Source: UBA5972 sp002430125 (GTDB taxonomy: Bacteria > Pseudomonadota > Alphaproteobacteria > Rhodobacterales > Rhodobacteraceae). Taken from it: a stretch of DNA of 6,161 nucleotides. The notes under the pieces were generated by a model. That model saw only the letters and a program-made list of their open reading frames with translations, was not told where the DNA came from and searched no databases. Of this stretch, positions 1-6,119 are shown one piece after another. The first letter of the stretch is position 1; every line of letters starts with the position of its first letter. Made by a program: the position numbers and the translations under genes. The stretch spans positions 1 to 6,161 of the forward strand of contig CALBIC010000089.1 of the NCBI GenBank assembly GCA_937892915.1, given 5' to 3'.

Positions 1-300
1 ACGATCATGTGGACCCTCGTGCAGAAGTGACTATTCGGCCATAGCTACATAACATTTACGTTCGTGCAAGGTATGGGCTAGCGGCTTTTACTTTTTTGTC
101 CCGCCAGGAACCGTTCATACGGCGATTTACAGTCCGCGAGAAAATATCCCAAAGGCTTTCGCTTTTCCTTCTTAACCTTGATGGAAAATGCCCGAAATGC
201 AAAGAACGCCATTTTTTGAAGCGGGTTTTAGTCGCTGCGAAAGCGGATCAAACCGCCGCGTACCCAAGCGCAGGCCGTGCGTAGAAATAAACCAATCGGT
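1..300. other. Flanking region without a supported gene
   Basis: No convincing coding sequence is visible. In frame 1 the first codons read T-I-M-W-T-L-V-Q-K and stop (TGA at 28-30), which could be the very C-terminus of a plus-strand gene entering from the left, but nine residues cannot be identified. Two T-runs (92-97 and 211-216) are not preceded by a strong hairpin. An open frame of 62 codons from a TTG at 96 contains one C-P-K-C pair but has no ribosome-binding site and no family resemblance, so I do not call it. The stretch also contains an inverted copy of GGGATATTTTC (140-150, minus strand), a 13-bp sequence shared with the paaZ leader (242-254) and a dyad at 288-303. Confidence 0.6.
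242..254 (+). repeat. 13-bp direct repeat, copy 1
   Basis: AAGCGGATCAAAC is identical to 4023-4035 upstream of paaZ. With flanks, 18 of 22 aligned positions agree. Both copies lie in non-coding DNA at the two regulatory ends of the minus-strand operon. A chance 13-mer match in 6 kb is not rare, so any function is speculative. Confidence 0.3.
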
Positions 301-303
301 TTA
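288..303 (-). terminator. Possible weak hairpin terminator at the paaR stop codon
   Basis: Read on the minus strand, TAAACC-GATT-GGTTTA makes a 6-bp stem with a 4-base loop, followed directly by TTTCT. The first arm includes the paaR stop codon TAA (303-301). Position at the end of a four-gene operon fits a terminator, but the stem is short and GC-poor and the T-tract is only three bases long. It could instead be a degenerate regulator half-site pair, because ACCGAttGGT resembles the ACCGACCGGTTGGT dyad at 3898-3911. Confidence 0.3.
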
Positions 304-897
304 AAGTCCGCGCACGCCACCGAGGACCAGATCGGTCACCAGATCGGCATAATCTTCGCGGCTGAGGCCTTTGGCGGGGCGGTGCCACATGTAAAACCAG
401 TTGACCATGCCAAACAGCGTCATTGCCACCGGGCGCAGTTTTTCGGGGTTCTGCGCATAAACTTCTGGTGTGATGGCCTTCAGAATGTCGGCGACAATCG
501 CCACCATCTGCCGCTGCAAATCCGCCAGAACCGCGCGCTGTTCGTCAGGAAGCGAGGCCATCGCTGCGGTCTGGACTTTGTGTTCCGCATCGGCGTCGCG
601 ATAGGCTAGCAGGATCGCCTGCACCAGGCCGCGCAGGGTATCGTCAGGGGATGTGGCGGCCTGATCGACGGCCAGCAGGGTATCCAACAGGTCGCTTAGA
701 TGGGTGTGAACGATGTCGTAAAGCAAGGCCTCTTTGCTGTTGTAATAGTGATATATCAATGCCTTAGATACACCGCAAGCCTCGGCCAGCTGGTTCATGC
801 TGGACCGCTCATAGCCATTGGCGGCAAAGAATTCCGCCGCTTTGCCAAGAATGGCCAGCCGCTTTTCGGCATGGTCCTTGGCAATCGTGCGCGCCAT
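301..897 (-). CDS. paaR: TetR-family transcriptional regulator, PaaR type
   Basis: This 198-residue protein has TetR-family length. The N-terminal helices (about 10-28, KRLAILGKAAEFFAANGY) are followed by the helix-turn-helix at about 32-51, including SMNQLAEACGVSKALIYHYY, and the usual SKEALL segment at 54-59. The rest is an alpha-helical ligand-binding and dimerisation domain of a kind that cannot be read for ligand specificity. It is the last gene of the operon. Its ATG shares one base with the paaK stop (TGATG) and no good Shine-Dalgarno precedes it, so translational coupling is likely. TetR-type PaaR proteins are known repressors of phenylacetate genes in several bacteria, with phenylacetyl-CoA as the usual inducer. 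Assignment here rests on context and fold. The operator-like dyads at 3898-3911 and 3969-3994 are the natural targets, implying autoregulation. Family call is near certain, the PaaR role is probable. Confidence 0.85.
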   Translation of the reverse strand: MARTIAKDHAEKRLAILGKAAEFFAANGYERSSMNQLAEACGVSKALIYHYYNSKEALLYDIVHTHLSDLLDTLLAVDQAATSPDDTLRGLVQAILLAYRDADAEHKVQTAAMASLPDEQRAVLADLQRQMVAIVADILKAITPEVYAQNPEKLRPVAMTLFGMVNWFYMWHRPAKGLSREDYADLVTDLVLGGVRGL

Positions 898-2207
898 CAG
901 GTTTTCGGCCGGTTGTCGACCAAGCGCACGGCTTTGCCTTCGGACCGGGCCACTTTGCCGGGTTCATAAACACGCACTTCGGCGGTGACGCCGACGGTGG
1001 ATTTTATCCGGGCCGACAGTTGCTTGGCCGAGGCTTCGCGGGCGGTTTCGCTGGCCGCCCCAAGGGTGGATTCCACGTGGACAACCATGTGATCCATCCG
1101 GCCCTTTTTGGTCAGCTCGATCTGGAAATGTGGCGACAGGGTGGTGACCGTCATCAACTGTTCTTCGATCTGGGTCGGGAACACGTTGACCCCGCGCAGA
1201 ATGATCATGTCATCAGACCGGCCGGTGATCTTTTCCATCCGCCGCATGCTGCGGGCGGTGCCGGGCAGCAGGCGGGTCAGATCGCGGGTGCGGTAGCGGA
1301 TGATCGGAAAGGCTTCTTTGGTCAGCGAGGTGAAAACCAACTCGCCAAGTTCCCCATCCGCCACGGGTTCACCGGTTTCGGGGTTGACGACTTCGGGAAA
1401 AAAATGATCCTCCCAGACATGCAACCCGTCCTTGGTTTCCACGCATTCATTGGCAACGCCGGGACCGATGATTTCCGACAGGCCATAGATATCGACCGCA
1501 TGCATGTCAAAGGCATCTTCGACCTCTTTGCGCATGGCGTTGGTCCAGGGTTCGGCGCCGAAAATCCCCACCTTTAGCGGGCTTTTGCGCGGGTCATAGC
1601 CCTGCTTGTTATATTCATCGAGGATCGACAGCATGTATGACGGGGTGACCGTGATGCCGTCGGCCCGAAAATCCTCGATCAAGCGCACCTGTCGCGGAGT
1701 CATCCCGCCCGAAACCGGCACTTGTGTCAGGCCCAGTTTTTCGGCCCCTGCATGGATGCCAAGCCCACCGGTGAACAGCCCGTACCCGTAAGCATTGTGC
1801 AGCAGATCACCGTGTTTCATGCCCGAGGCGCGCAAACTGCGGGCAACCACGGTGGCCCACATATCAAGGTCGTTCTTGGTATAGCCAACAACCGTCGGCT
1901 GGCCGGTGGTGCCTGATGAAGCATGCACGCGGGCGATTTGTTCGCGCGGAACGGCGAACATCTTGAACGGATAATTGTTGCGCAGGTCCTGTTTCACGGT
2001 GAACGGAAACTTGGTGAGGTCTGACAGCGATTTCAGGTCATCCGGTTGCACGCCGGCCGCATCAAAGGCCGCTTTGTAATGTGGCACGTTTGTATAGGCG
2101 TGGTTCAAGGTCCACTTCATCCGGCTAAGTTGCAGCGCGGTAATTTCATCGCGCGAGGCGATTTCAATGGGCTCGAGGGTGTTTCTGGCGGGGGTTAAAT
2201 CAAGCAT
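897..2207 (-). CDS. paaK: Phenylacetate-CoA ligase
   Basis: PaaK activates phenylacetate with ATP and CoA to phenylacetyl-CoA, AMP and PPi in the cytosol, the committed first step of the pathway. The 436-residue product matches the family length (about 437 in E. coli, from memory). Adenylate-forming motifs appear in order: the phosphate loop HASSGTTGQPTVVGYT (95-110), FGAEPWT (216-222), DIYGLSEIIGPG (239-250), WEDHF (265-269), YRTRDLTRL (305-313), and GRSDDMIILRGVNVFP (329-344) leading to the C-terminal lid domain. PSEUDO-lysine region G-K-V-A-R-S-E-G-K-A lies at 417-426. An in-frame ATG 60 nt upstream (2267) would place the start inside paaJ. I chose 2207 because GGAAAAGG sits 7 nt before it, the gap to the paaJ stop is 2 nt, and MLDLTPARNTLEPIE fits the family N-terminus. 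The phosphate loop has Gln103 where E. coli, as I remember it, has Lys, at a position that varies in the superfamily. Confidence 0.96.
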   Translation of the reverse strand: MLDLTPARNTLEPIEIASRDEITALQLSRMKWTLNHAYTNVPHYKAAFDAAGVQPDDLKSLSDLTKFPFTVKQDLRNNYPFKMFAVPREQIARVHASSGTTGQPTVVGYTKNDLDMWATVVARSLRASGMKHGDLLHNAYGYGLFTGGLGIHAGAEKLGLTQVPVSGGMTPRQVRLIEDFRADGITVTPSYMLSILDEYNKQGYDPRKSPLKVGIFGAEPWTNAMRKEVEDAFDMHAVDIYGLSEIIGPGVANECVETKDGLHVWEDHFFPEVVNPETGEPVADGELGELVFTSLTKEAFPIIRYRTRDLTRLLPGTARSMRRMEKITGRSDDMIILRGVNVFPTQIEEQLMTVTTLSPHFQIELTKKGRMDHMVVHVESTLGAASETAREASAKQLSARIKSTVGVTAEVRVYEPGKVARSEGKAVRLVDNRPKT

Positions 2208-2209
2208 GT

Positions 2210-3412
2210 TCAGACCTTTTCCAACATCAGGGCGATACCCTGACCGACGCCAATGCACATGGTACAAAGGGCGCGGTTGGCATCCGTGTTGACCATTTCA
2301 ATGGCGGCTGTCAGGGCAAGGCGCGCGCCGGACATGCCCAGCGGATGGCCAAGTGCTATGGCGCCACCGTTCGGGTTCACATGTGCGGCGTCATCCGGCA
2401 AACCAAGTTCGCGCATCACGGCAAGGCCTTGCGCGGCGAAGGCCTCGTTCAGTTCGATGATGTCGATATCGCTGATCGTCAGCCCCATACGTTCCATCAA
2501 CATCTGGCTGGCAGGTGCTGGCCCGATCCCCATGATCCTTGGCGGCACACCGGCGCACATCATTCCGGCGATCCGCGCCTTGGGGATAAGGCCATATTTT
2601 TCGACCGCCGCCCCACTGGCGATGATAATGGCGGCGGCACCGTCATTCACACCCGAGGCATTGCCAACGGTCACAGTTCCGCCCTGCCGGAACGGGGTTG
2701 GCAGTTCACCAAGTTTTTCAAGCGCCGTCAGGCGTGGATGTTCATCGGTATCAACCACAATCGGGTCACCCTTGCGCTGGGCGATACTGACCGGAGTGAT
2801 TTCCTGTTTAAACCGGCCCGAGGCAATCGCTGCCGCTGCGCGTACCTGTGACCGGTAAGCAAAGGCATCCTGTGCTTCGCGGGAAATCTGATATTCCTCG
2901 GCGACGTTTTCGGCGGTTTCGGGCATGGAATCCACACCGTATTGCGCCTTCATCTGCTTGTTGATGAACCGCCAGCCGATGGTGGTGTCAAACATCTGGG
3001 CGTTGCGATCAAAAGCGCTGGTTGCCTTGCCAATCACGAAGGGTGCGCGCGACATGCTTTCAACACCGCCTGCCAAAATCACCTCGGCATCGCCGGCGCG
3101 GATTGCCTGCGCTGCCACGCCAACCGCGTTCAGGCCTGAACCACACAGACGGTTCATCGTCATGCCGGGAATACTGTTTGGCAGACCGGCCAGCAATGTC
3201 GCCATGCGCGCCACATTGCGGTTATCTTCACCGGCGCCATTGGCATTGCCCATGATGACGTCGGAAATCACCGAGGGGTCAAGACCGGGGGCCAAGGCAA
3301 CAACTGCGGCGATCACACCGGCCAACATATCGTCGGGGCGTACGCCTGACAGCGCGCCACCATAGCGGCCAATCGGGGTGCGCAGGCCCTCACACAAGAA
3401 CGCTTGGGTCAT
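2210..3412 (-). CDS. paaJ: 3-oxoadipyl-CoA / 3-oxo-5,6-dehydrosuberyl-CoA thiolase
   Basis: A 400-residue thiolase of the PaaJ/PcaF type. It cleaves 3-oxo-5,6-dehydrosuberyl-CoA and later 3-oxoadipyl-CoA with CoA, yielding acetyl-CoA and finally succinyl-CoA. The same enzyme type serves the beta-ketoadipate pathway, where it is named PcaF. Very characteristic blocks are visible: RTPIGRYGGALSGVR (11-25), GEDNRNVARMATLLAGLP (61-78), nucleophile Cys90 in NRLCGSG, GGVESMSRAPFV (115-126), MFDTTIGWRF (140-149), GNASGVNDGAA (250-260), NEAFAAQ (322-328), His356 in GHPLGMSG and the second catalytic Cys386 in CIGVGQG. All catalytic residues are present and there is no truncation. The start at 3412 has GAAGGA 6 nt upstream and lies 3 nt past the paaI stop. 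Surrounding genes favour the phenylacetate role over protocatechuate degradation, although it may serve both. Confidence 0.96.
   Translation of the reverse strand: MTQAFLCEGLRTPIGRYGGALSGVRPDDMLAGVIAAVVALAPGLDPSVISDVIMGNANGAGEDNRNVARMATLLAGLPNSIPGMTMNRLCGSGLNAVGVAAQAIRAGDAEVILAGGVESMSRAPFVIGKATSAFDRNAQMFDTTIGWRFINKQMKAQYGVDSMPETAENVAEEYQISREAQDAFAYRSQVRAAAAIASGRFKQEITPVSIAQRKGDPIVVDTDEHPRLTALEKLGELPTPFRQGGTVTVGNASGVNDGAAAIIIASGAAVEKYGLIPKARIAGMMCAGVPPRIMGIGPAPASQMLMERMGLTISDIDIIELNEAFAAQGLAVMRELGLPDDAAHVNPNGGAIALGHPLGMSGARLALTAAIEMVNTDANRALCTMCIGVGQGIALMLEKV
2215..2222 (-). promoter_or_regulatory. Ribosome-binding site of paaK
   Basis: GGAAAAGG on the minus strand lies in the last codons of paaJ, 7 nt before the ATG at 2207. 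It decides the paaK start in favour of 2207 over the in-frame ATG at 2267. Confidence 0.7.
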
Positions 3413-3415
3413 GTT

Positions 3416-3853
3416 TTATCCTTCGTTTTCATCAAAATGCGTGCCGGAAATGACCCGTGAGCAACCCCGGAATTCGGCGATTACCCGGCCGTTATCCCCG
3501 GTTACCGTTACATCATAAATGCCGTTTCGTCCGGTTTTGTTGGTTTCAACCGCGCGCGCCACCAGTTTTTCGCCCAGCTTGCCCGGGGCAATAAAGCTGA
3601 TCGTGTTGTGCTGGGCCACCGCCATTTGGTTGTGGCTGTTGCAGGCAAAAGCAAAGGCGCTGTCGGCCAGCGTAAAGATAAAACCACCATGGCAAATCTT
3701 GTGGCCGTTCAGATGGTGGCCTTTGACGATCATCGAGGTCGTGGCGGTGCCCGGGCTGATTTGGTCAAGTGTCATACCCAGCCATTGCGAGGCCTGATCG
3801 CCATTCCACATCGCAGACGAGGCGCGCTCGGCGCGTTCTTGGGGGGTGATCAT
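3416..3853 (-). CDS. paaI: Hydroxyphenylacetyl-CoA thioesterase PaaI
   Basis: PaaI is a hotdog-fold thioesterase that hydrolyses ring-hydroxylated phenylacetyl-CoA and related dead-end CoA esters, freeing CoA. With the start at 3853 the protein has 145 residues (E. coli PaaI has about 140). The signature HHLNGHKICHGGFIFTLAD lies at 46-64, with Asn49, His55 and the expected catalytic Asp64, followed by SAFAFACNS (65-73). The later strands contain NTISFIAPGKLGEKLVARA (83-101) and GIYDVTVTGDNGRVIAEFRG (111-130). An in-frame ATG at 3895 would add 14 residues (MQSISEAKPRKHPP). I reject it because the bases just before it form the operator-like dyad at 3898-3911 with no Shine-Dalgarno, and MITPQERAERAS matches the family N-terminus better. 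The chosen start also has only a weak AGAAAG upstream. It is the first gene of the minus-strand operon. Confidence 0.92.
   Translation of the reverse strand: MITPQERAERASSAMWNGDQASQWLGMTLDQISPGTATTSMIVKGHHLNGHKICHGGFIFTLADSAFAFACNSHNQMAVAQHNTISFIAPGKLGEKLVARAVETNKTGRNGIYDVTVTGDNGRVIAEFRGCSRVISGTHFDENEG
3419..3424 (-). promoter_or_regulatory. Ribosome-binding site of paaJ
   Basis: GAAGGA on the minus strand stands at the end of paaI, 6 nt from the paaJ ATG at 3412. The paaI stop TAA falls inside the spacer, an arrangement that favours reinitiation or coupled translation. Confidence 0.7.
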
Positions 3854-3885
3854 CGGCGGATGCTTTCTGGGTTTGGCTTCTGAAA

Positions 3886-3914
3886 TTGATTGCATAAACC
3901 GACCGGTTGGTCAA
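3886..3914 (-). promoter_or_regulatory. Candidate promoter of the paaIJKR operon
   Basis: On the minus strand TTGACC (3914-3909) matches the -35 consensus at five of six bases. A 17-bp spacer leads to AATCAA (3891-3886), a weak -10 matching three of six. Transcription would begin about 26 nt before the paaI ATG at 3853. The dyad at 3898-3911 covers the spacer and part of the -35, the classic position for a repressor. The -10 is poor, so the exact promoter is uncertain. Confidence 0.35.
3898..3911. promoter_or_regulatory. Operator-like dyad A (paaI side)
   Basis: ACCGACC/GGTTGGT is a 14-bp inverted repeat with one mismatched pair, centred between 3904 and 3905. TetR-family operators often have this ACCGACYRGTCGGT form. 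It lies 45 nt upstream of the chosen paaI start and overlaps the candidate -35/-10 spacer. Its core CGAC-YR-GT-y-G is shared with dyad B, 77 bp away centre to centre, so the same regulator, probably the encoded PaaR, may bind both. Binding is inferred. Confidence 0.6.
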
Positions 3915-3939
3915 TAGTGTGGCAGAGTTTAACGCGGAT

Positions 3940-3953
3940 TTTTGCTGGCAAAA
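3940..3953. repeat. AT-rich inverted repeat between the two operator-like dyads
   Basis: TTTTGC-TG-GCAAAA is a 6-bp perfect inverted repeat with a 2-base centre. Its centre is 42 bp from dyad A (about four helical turns) and 35 bp from dyad B. It may be an activator or nucleoid-protein site, or chance in an AT-rich promoter region. Its sequence differs from the CGAC..GT class. Confidence 0.35.
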
Positions 3954-3968
3954 CAGCGCGAAATGCAA

Positions 3969-3994
3969 TGACCATTCGACTAGTCGAATGGTCA
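3969..3994. promoter_or_regulatory. Operator-like dyad B, perfect 26-bp palindrome (paaZ side)
   Basis: The left arm TGACCATTCGACT (3969-3981) is followed without spacer by its exact reverse complement (3982-3994), with ACTAGT at the centre. A perfect 26-bp palindrome is very unlikely by chance in 6 kb. It stands 78 nt upstream of the paaZ ATG, in the divergent control region, where a repressor could block the paaZ promoter. The central TCGACTAGTCGA shares the CGAC-YR-GT core with dyad A. It is not followed by a T-run, and it lies before rather than after a gene, so a terminator is unlikely. The binding protein is inferred to be PaaR. Confidence 0.75.
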
Positions 3995-4022
3995 GACGGT
4001 TCAGGTGATGTGGCAAATGTGC

Positions 4023-4035
4023 AAGCGGATCAAAC
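4023..4035 (+). repeat. 13-bp direct repeat, copy 2
   Basis: AAGCGGATCAAAC, identical to 242-254, lies in the paaZ leader between dyad B and the ribosome-binding site. The meaning is unknown and the match may be coincidental. Confidence 0.3.
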
Positions 4036-4060
4036 GGCTGTGCTGCACGGGCGGGAATGT

Positions 4061-4066
4061 AAGGGG
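4061..4066 (+). promoter_or_regulatory. Ribosome-binding site of paaZ
   Basis: AAGGGG lies 6 nt before the ATG at 4073. It selects this start over the in-frame ATGs at 3890 and 3968, which would put operator dyad B inside the coding sequence, and over the ATG at 4082. Confidence 0.75.
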
Positions 4067-4072
4067 ATTGAA

Positions 4073-6109
4073 ATGACAGTTATGCAGCTCGACAGTTTTG
4101 CAAATGGAACTTGGCATTCGCCCAGCGGAAAAATCCGGGCGATTCATTCCGCAGTTACCGGAGAATTAATCGCCGAAGCAGGCTCGGACAGTCTGGATTT
4201 TGCCGCTATGGTGGATTTTGCCGTCAAAACCGGCGGTCCGGCCTTGCGTGAAATGACCTTTCATGATCGTGCCAAACGCTTGAAATCGCTGGCGATGTAT
4301 TTGCAAGATCGCCGTGATCAGCTTTACACCCTGTCTTACATGACCGGCGCGACGCTGCCAGACAGCAAGATCGACATTGATGGCGGGATCGGCACGCTGC
4401 TGGTTTTTGCCTCCAAAGGCCGCCGGGAAATGCCGGACGGGCATATCTATCTGGACGGCGAGGTTGAAAACCTGTCGCGCAACGGCACGTTTCTGGGGCA
4501 ACATATTTGCACGCCTTTGCTGGGCGTGTCGGTCCTGATCAACGCCTTTAATTTCCCGGTTTGGGGCATGCTGGAAAAGCTGGCCCCCAGCCTGCTTGCG
4601 GGGGTGCCTGCAATCGTCAAACCAGCGACGTCAACCGCTTATCTGACCGAGGCTTGCATGCGTCTGATGGACGAAAGCGGTATATTTCCGGCAGGGTCAT
4701 TTCAGTTGATAAGTGGCGGCACCGGCGATTTGCTGGAACATCTGGGGCCACAGGATATCGTCAGTTTCACCGGCTCAGCGGACACCGCTTTGATGCTGCG
4801 CTCGACCCCGTCGCTGCTGCGCAAGGGGGTCAGGTTTCTGGCGGAACAGGATTCGCTGAACGCATCATTGCTGGGGCCTGATGCCGTGGTCGGCACGCCG
4901 GAATTTGATCTGTTTGTGACCGAAGCGGTGCGTGAAATGACTGCCAAGGCCGGGCAGAAATGTACGGCAATCCGTCGAATGATAGTGCCGCAGGATTTGG
5001 TCGGCCCGATGGCCGAGGCAATTTCCGCCAAGCTGGCGGCACTGGTGATCGGTGATCCGGCGTTAAAAACCACCCGCATGGGTGCGCTGGCCTCGGCTGG
5101 GCAAAAGGCGGATGTTTTGGCCAAGGTTGCCATGCTGGCTGGCGAAACCACACGGATTTATGGCGATCCGGATCGGTTTACTGTTGACGGTGCCGACGCA
5201 AACAAAGGCGCGTTTCTGCCGCCGATGCTGTTGCGGTGCGACGATCCGGATGCCGCCGTGAACGTGCACGAAGTCGAGGCGTTCGGCCCGGTTTCCACCA
5301 TCATGGGCTACCGTGATGTGGCGCACGGCGCTGCCTTGATGAACCGTGGTGGTGGCTCGCTAGTGGCGTCCGTCATCACCAATGACGTGCAGGTTGCGCG
5401 TGACGTTACGCTGGCCTCGGCGGCGTGGCACGGGCGGTTATATTTCAACAACCGCACCTCGATGGGGGAAAGCACCGGGCATGGCTCGCCTTTGCCACAT
5501 ATGGTGCATGGCGGTCCGGGACGTGCTGGCGGCGGCGAGGAATTGGGCGGCATCAGGGGCGTGATGCATTTCATGCAGCGTACTGCCGTGCAGGGCAGCC
5601 CGGACATCTTAACGGCGATTGGCGGCGTCTGGTTCAAGGGTGCTGCCGAAATTACGCCGCCCAAACATCCTTTTCAGCGGGTGTTTAATGACCTTCAGAT
5701 CGGCGAAACCATCTGGACCGAACCGCGCACAGTAACGCTGGAGGATATCGAGCATTTCGCCAATTTCACCGGTGATACGTTTTACGCGCATATGGATGAG
5801 GAGGCCGCCAAAGCCAACCCCTTCTTCCCCGGACGTGTGGCACATGGATACTTGTTGCTGAGCTTTGCTGCAGGATTATTTGTCGAACCAAACCCCGGCC
5901 CGGTTCTGGCCAATACCGGGTTGAACGAGTTGAGCTTTCAGAAACCGGTTAGTCCGGGCGATTCAGTGCGGGTGCGCCTGACCGTGAAACGCAAAACTGC
6001 GCGGACGGATGAGTATGGCGAAGTGCGCTGGAATGTGACGCTTTACAATCAGGATGACGATCAGGTTGCAGAATACGAATTGCTGACGATGGTAGAGTAC
6101 GAACGCTAA
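4073..6109 (+). CDS. paaZ: Bifunctional oxepin-CoA hydrolase / 3-oxo-5,6-dehydrosuberyl-CoA semialdehyde dehydrogenase
   Basis: PaaZ opens the seven-membered ring of oxepin-CoA and oxidises the resulting aldehyde with NADP+ to 3-oxo-5,6-dehydrosuberyl-CoA. The 678 residues match the E. coli protein (681). The aldehyde dehydrogenase domain (about 1-510) shows NAFNFPVWGMLEKLAPS (157-173), KPAT (183-186), FTGSA (232-236), general base Glu258 in AEQDSLN, nucleophile Cys297 in KAGQKCTAIRR, EAFGP (402-406) and the family-typical GHGSPLP (469-475) and HGGPGRAGGGEELGG (479-493). The C-terminal MaoC-like hydratase (about 530-678) carries FTGDTFYAHMD (565-575), with catalytic Asp568 and His573, and VAHGYLLLS (589-597). 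Both active sites look intact, so this is the full ring-cleaving form and not a hydratase-only homologue. The start is set by AAGGGG 6 nt upstream; an upstream in-frame extension to 3890 is rejected. It is transcribed divergently from paaIJKR. Confidence 0.97.
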   Translation: MTVMQLDSFANGTWHSPSGKIRAIHSAVTGELIAEAGSDSLDFAAMVDFAVKTGGPALREMTFHDRAKRLKSLAMYLQDRRDQLYTLSYMTGATLPDSKIDIDGGIGTLLVFASKGRREMPDGHIYLDGEVENLSRNGTFLGQHICTPLLGVSVLINAFNFPVWGMLEKLAPSLLAGVPAIVKPATSTAYLTEACMRLMDESGIFPAGSFQLISGGTGDLLEHLGPQDIVSFTGSADTALMLRSTPSLLRKGVRFLAEQDSLNASLLGPDAVVGTPEFDLFVTEAVREMTAKAGQKCTAIRRMIVPQDLVGPMAEAISAKLAALVIGDPALKTTRMGALASAGQKADVLAKVAMLAGETTRIYGDPDRFTVDGADANKGAFLPPMLLRCDDPDAAVNVHEVEAFGPVSTIMGYRDVAHGAALMNRGGGSLVASVITNDVQVARDVTLASAAWHGRLYFNNRTSMGESTGHGSPLPHMVHGGPGRAGGGEELGGIRGVMHFMQRTAVQGSPDILTAIGGVWFKGAAEITPPKHPFQRVFNDLQIGETIWTEPRTVTLEDIEHFANFTGDTFYAHMDEEAAKANPFFPGRVAHGYLLLSFAAGLFVEPNPGPVLANTGLNELSFQKPVSPGDSVRVRLTVKRKTARTDEYGEVRWNVTLYNQDDDQVAEYELLTMVEYER

Positions 6110-6119
6110 GCGGTTTTCA

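Noticed and set aside
96..284. 62-codon open frame with a C-P-K-C pair
   Set aside because: It needs a TTG start, lacks a ribosome-binding site, has a single zinc-knuckle-like pair without a second pair, and resembles no family I know. Most likely a chance frame in the flank.
1020..1577. 185-codon plus-strand frame opposite paaK
   Set aside because: It is antisense to conserved PaaK motifs, and its Gly/His/Asp-rich composition is typical of a mirrored GC-rich coding frame.
2208..2267. Upstream 20-residue extension of paaK overlapping the end of paaJ
   Set aside because: The residues do not resemble PaaK N-termini, whereas the start at 2207 has a good ribosome-binding site and a 2-nt gap to the paaJ stop.
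2253..2858. Long plus-strand open frames opposite paaJ (up to 201 codons)
   Set aside because: They are antisense shadows of a confidently identified thiolase, rich in chance composition (Ala, Pro, Ser, Arg), with no domain signature.
3969..3994. Palindrome as an intrinsic terminator or a mobile-element end
   Set aside because: There is no T-run on either side, it is upstream of genes on both strands, and there are no transposase, paired terminal repeats or target duplications.
3890..4072. In-frame upstream extension of paaZ by 61 codons
   Set aside because: The family N-terminus (M-x-x-L-x-S-F-x-x-G-T-W) starts at 4073-4082 with AAGGGG 6 nt before it. The extension would encode the perfect palindrome and has no ribosome-binding site.
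4702..5151. 149-codon minus-strand frame opposite paaZ
   Set aside because: It lies over the catalytic part of the aldehyde dehydrogenase domain and shows no family resemblance or ribosome-binding site.
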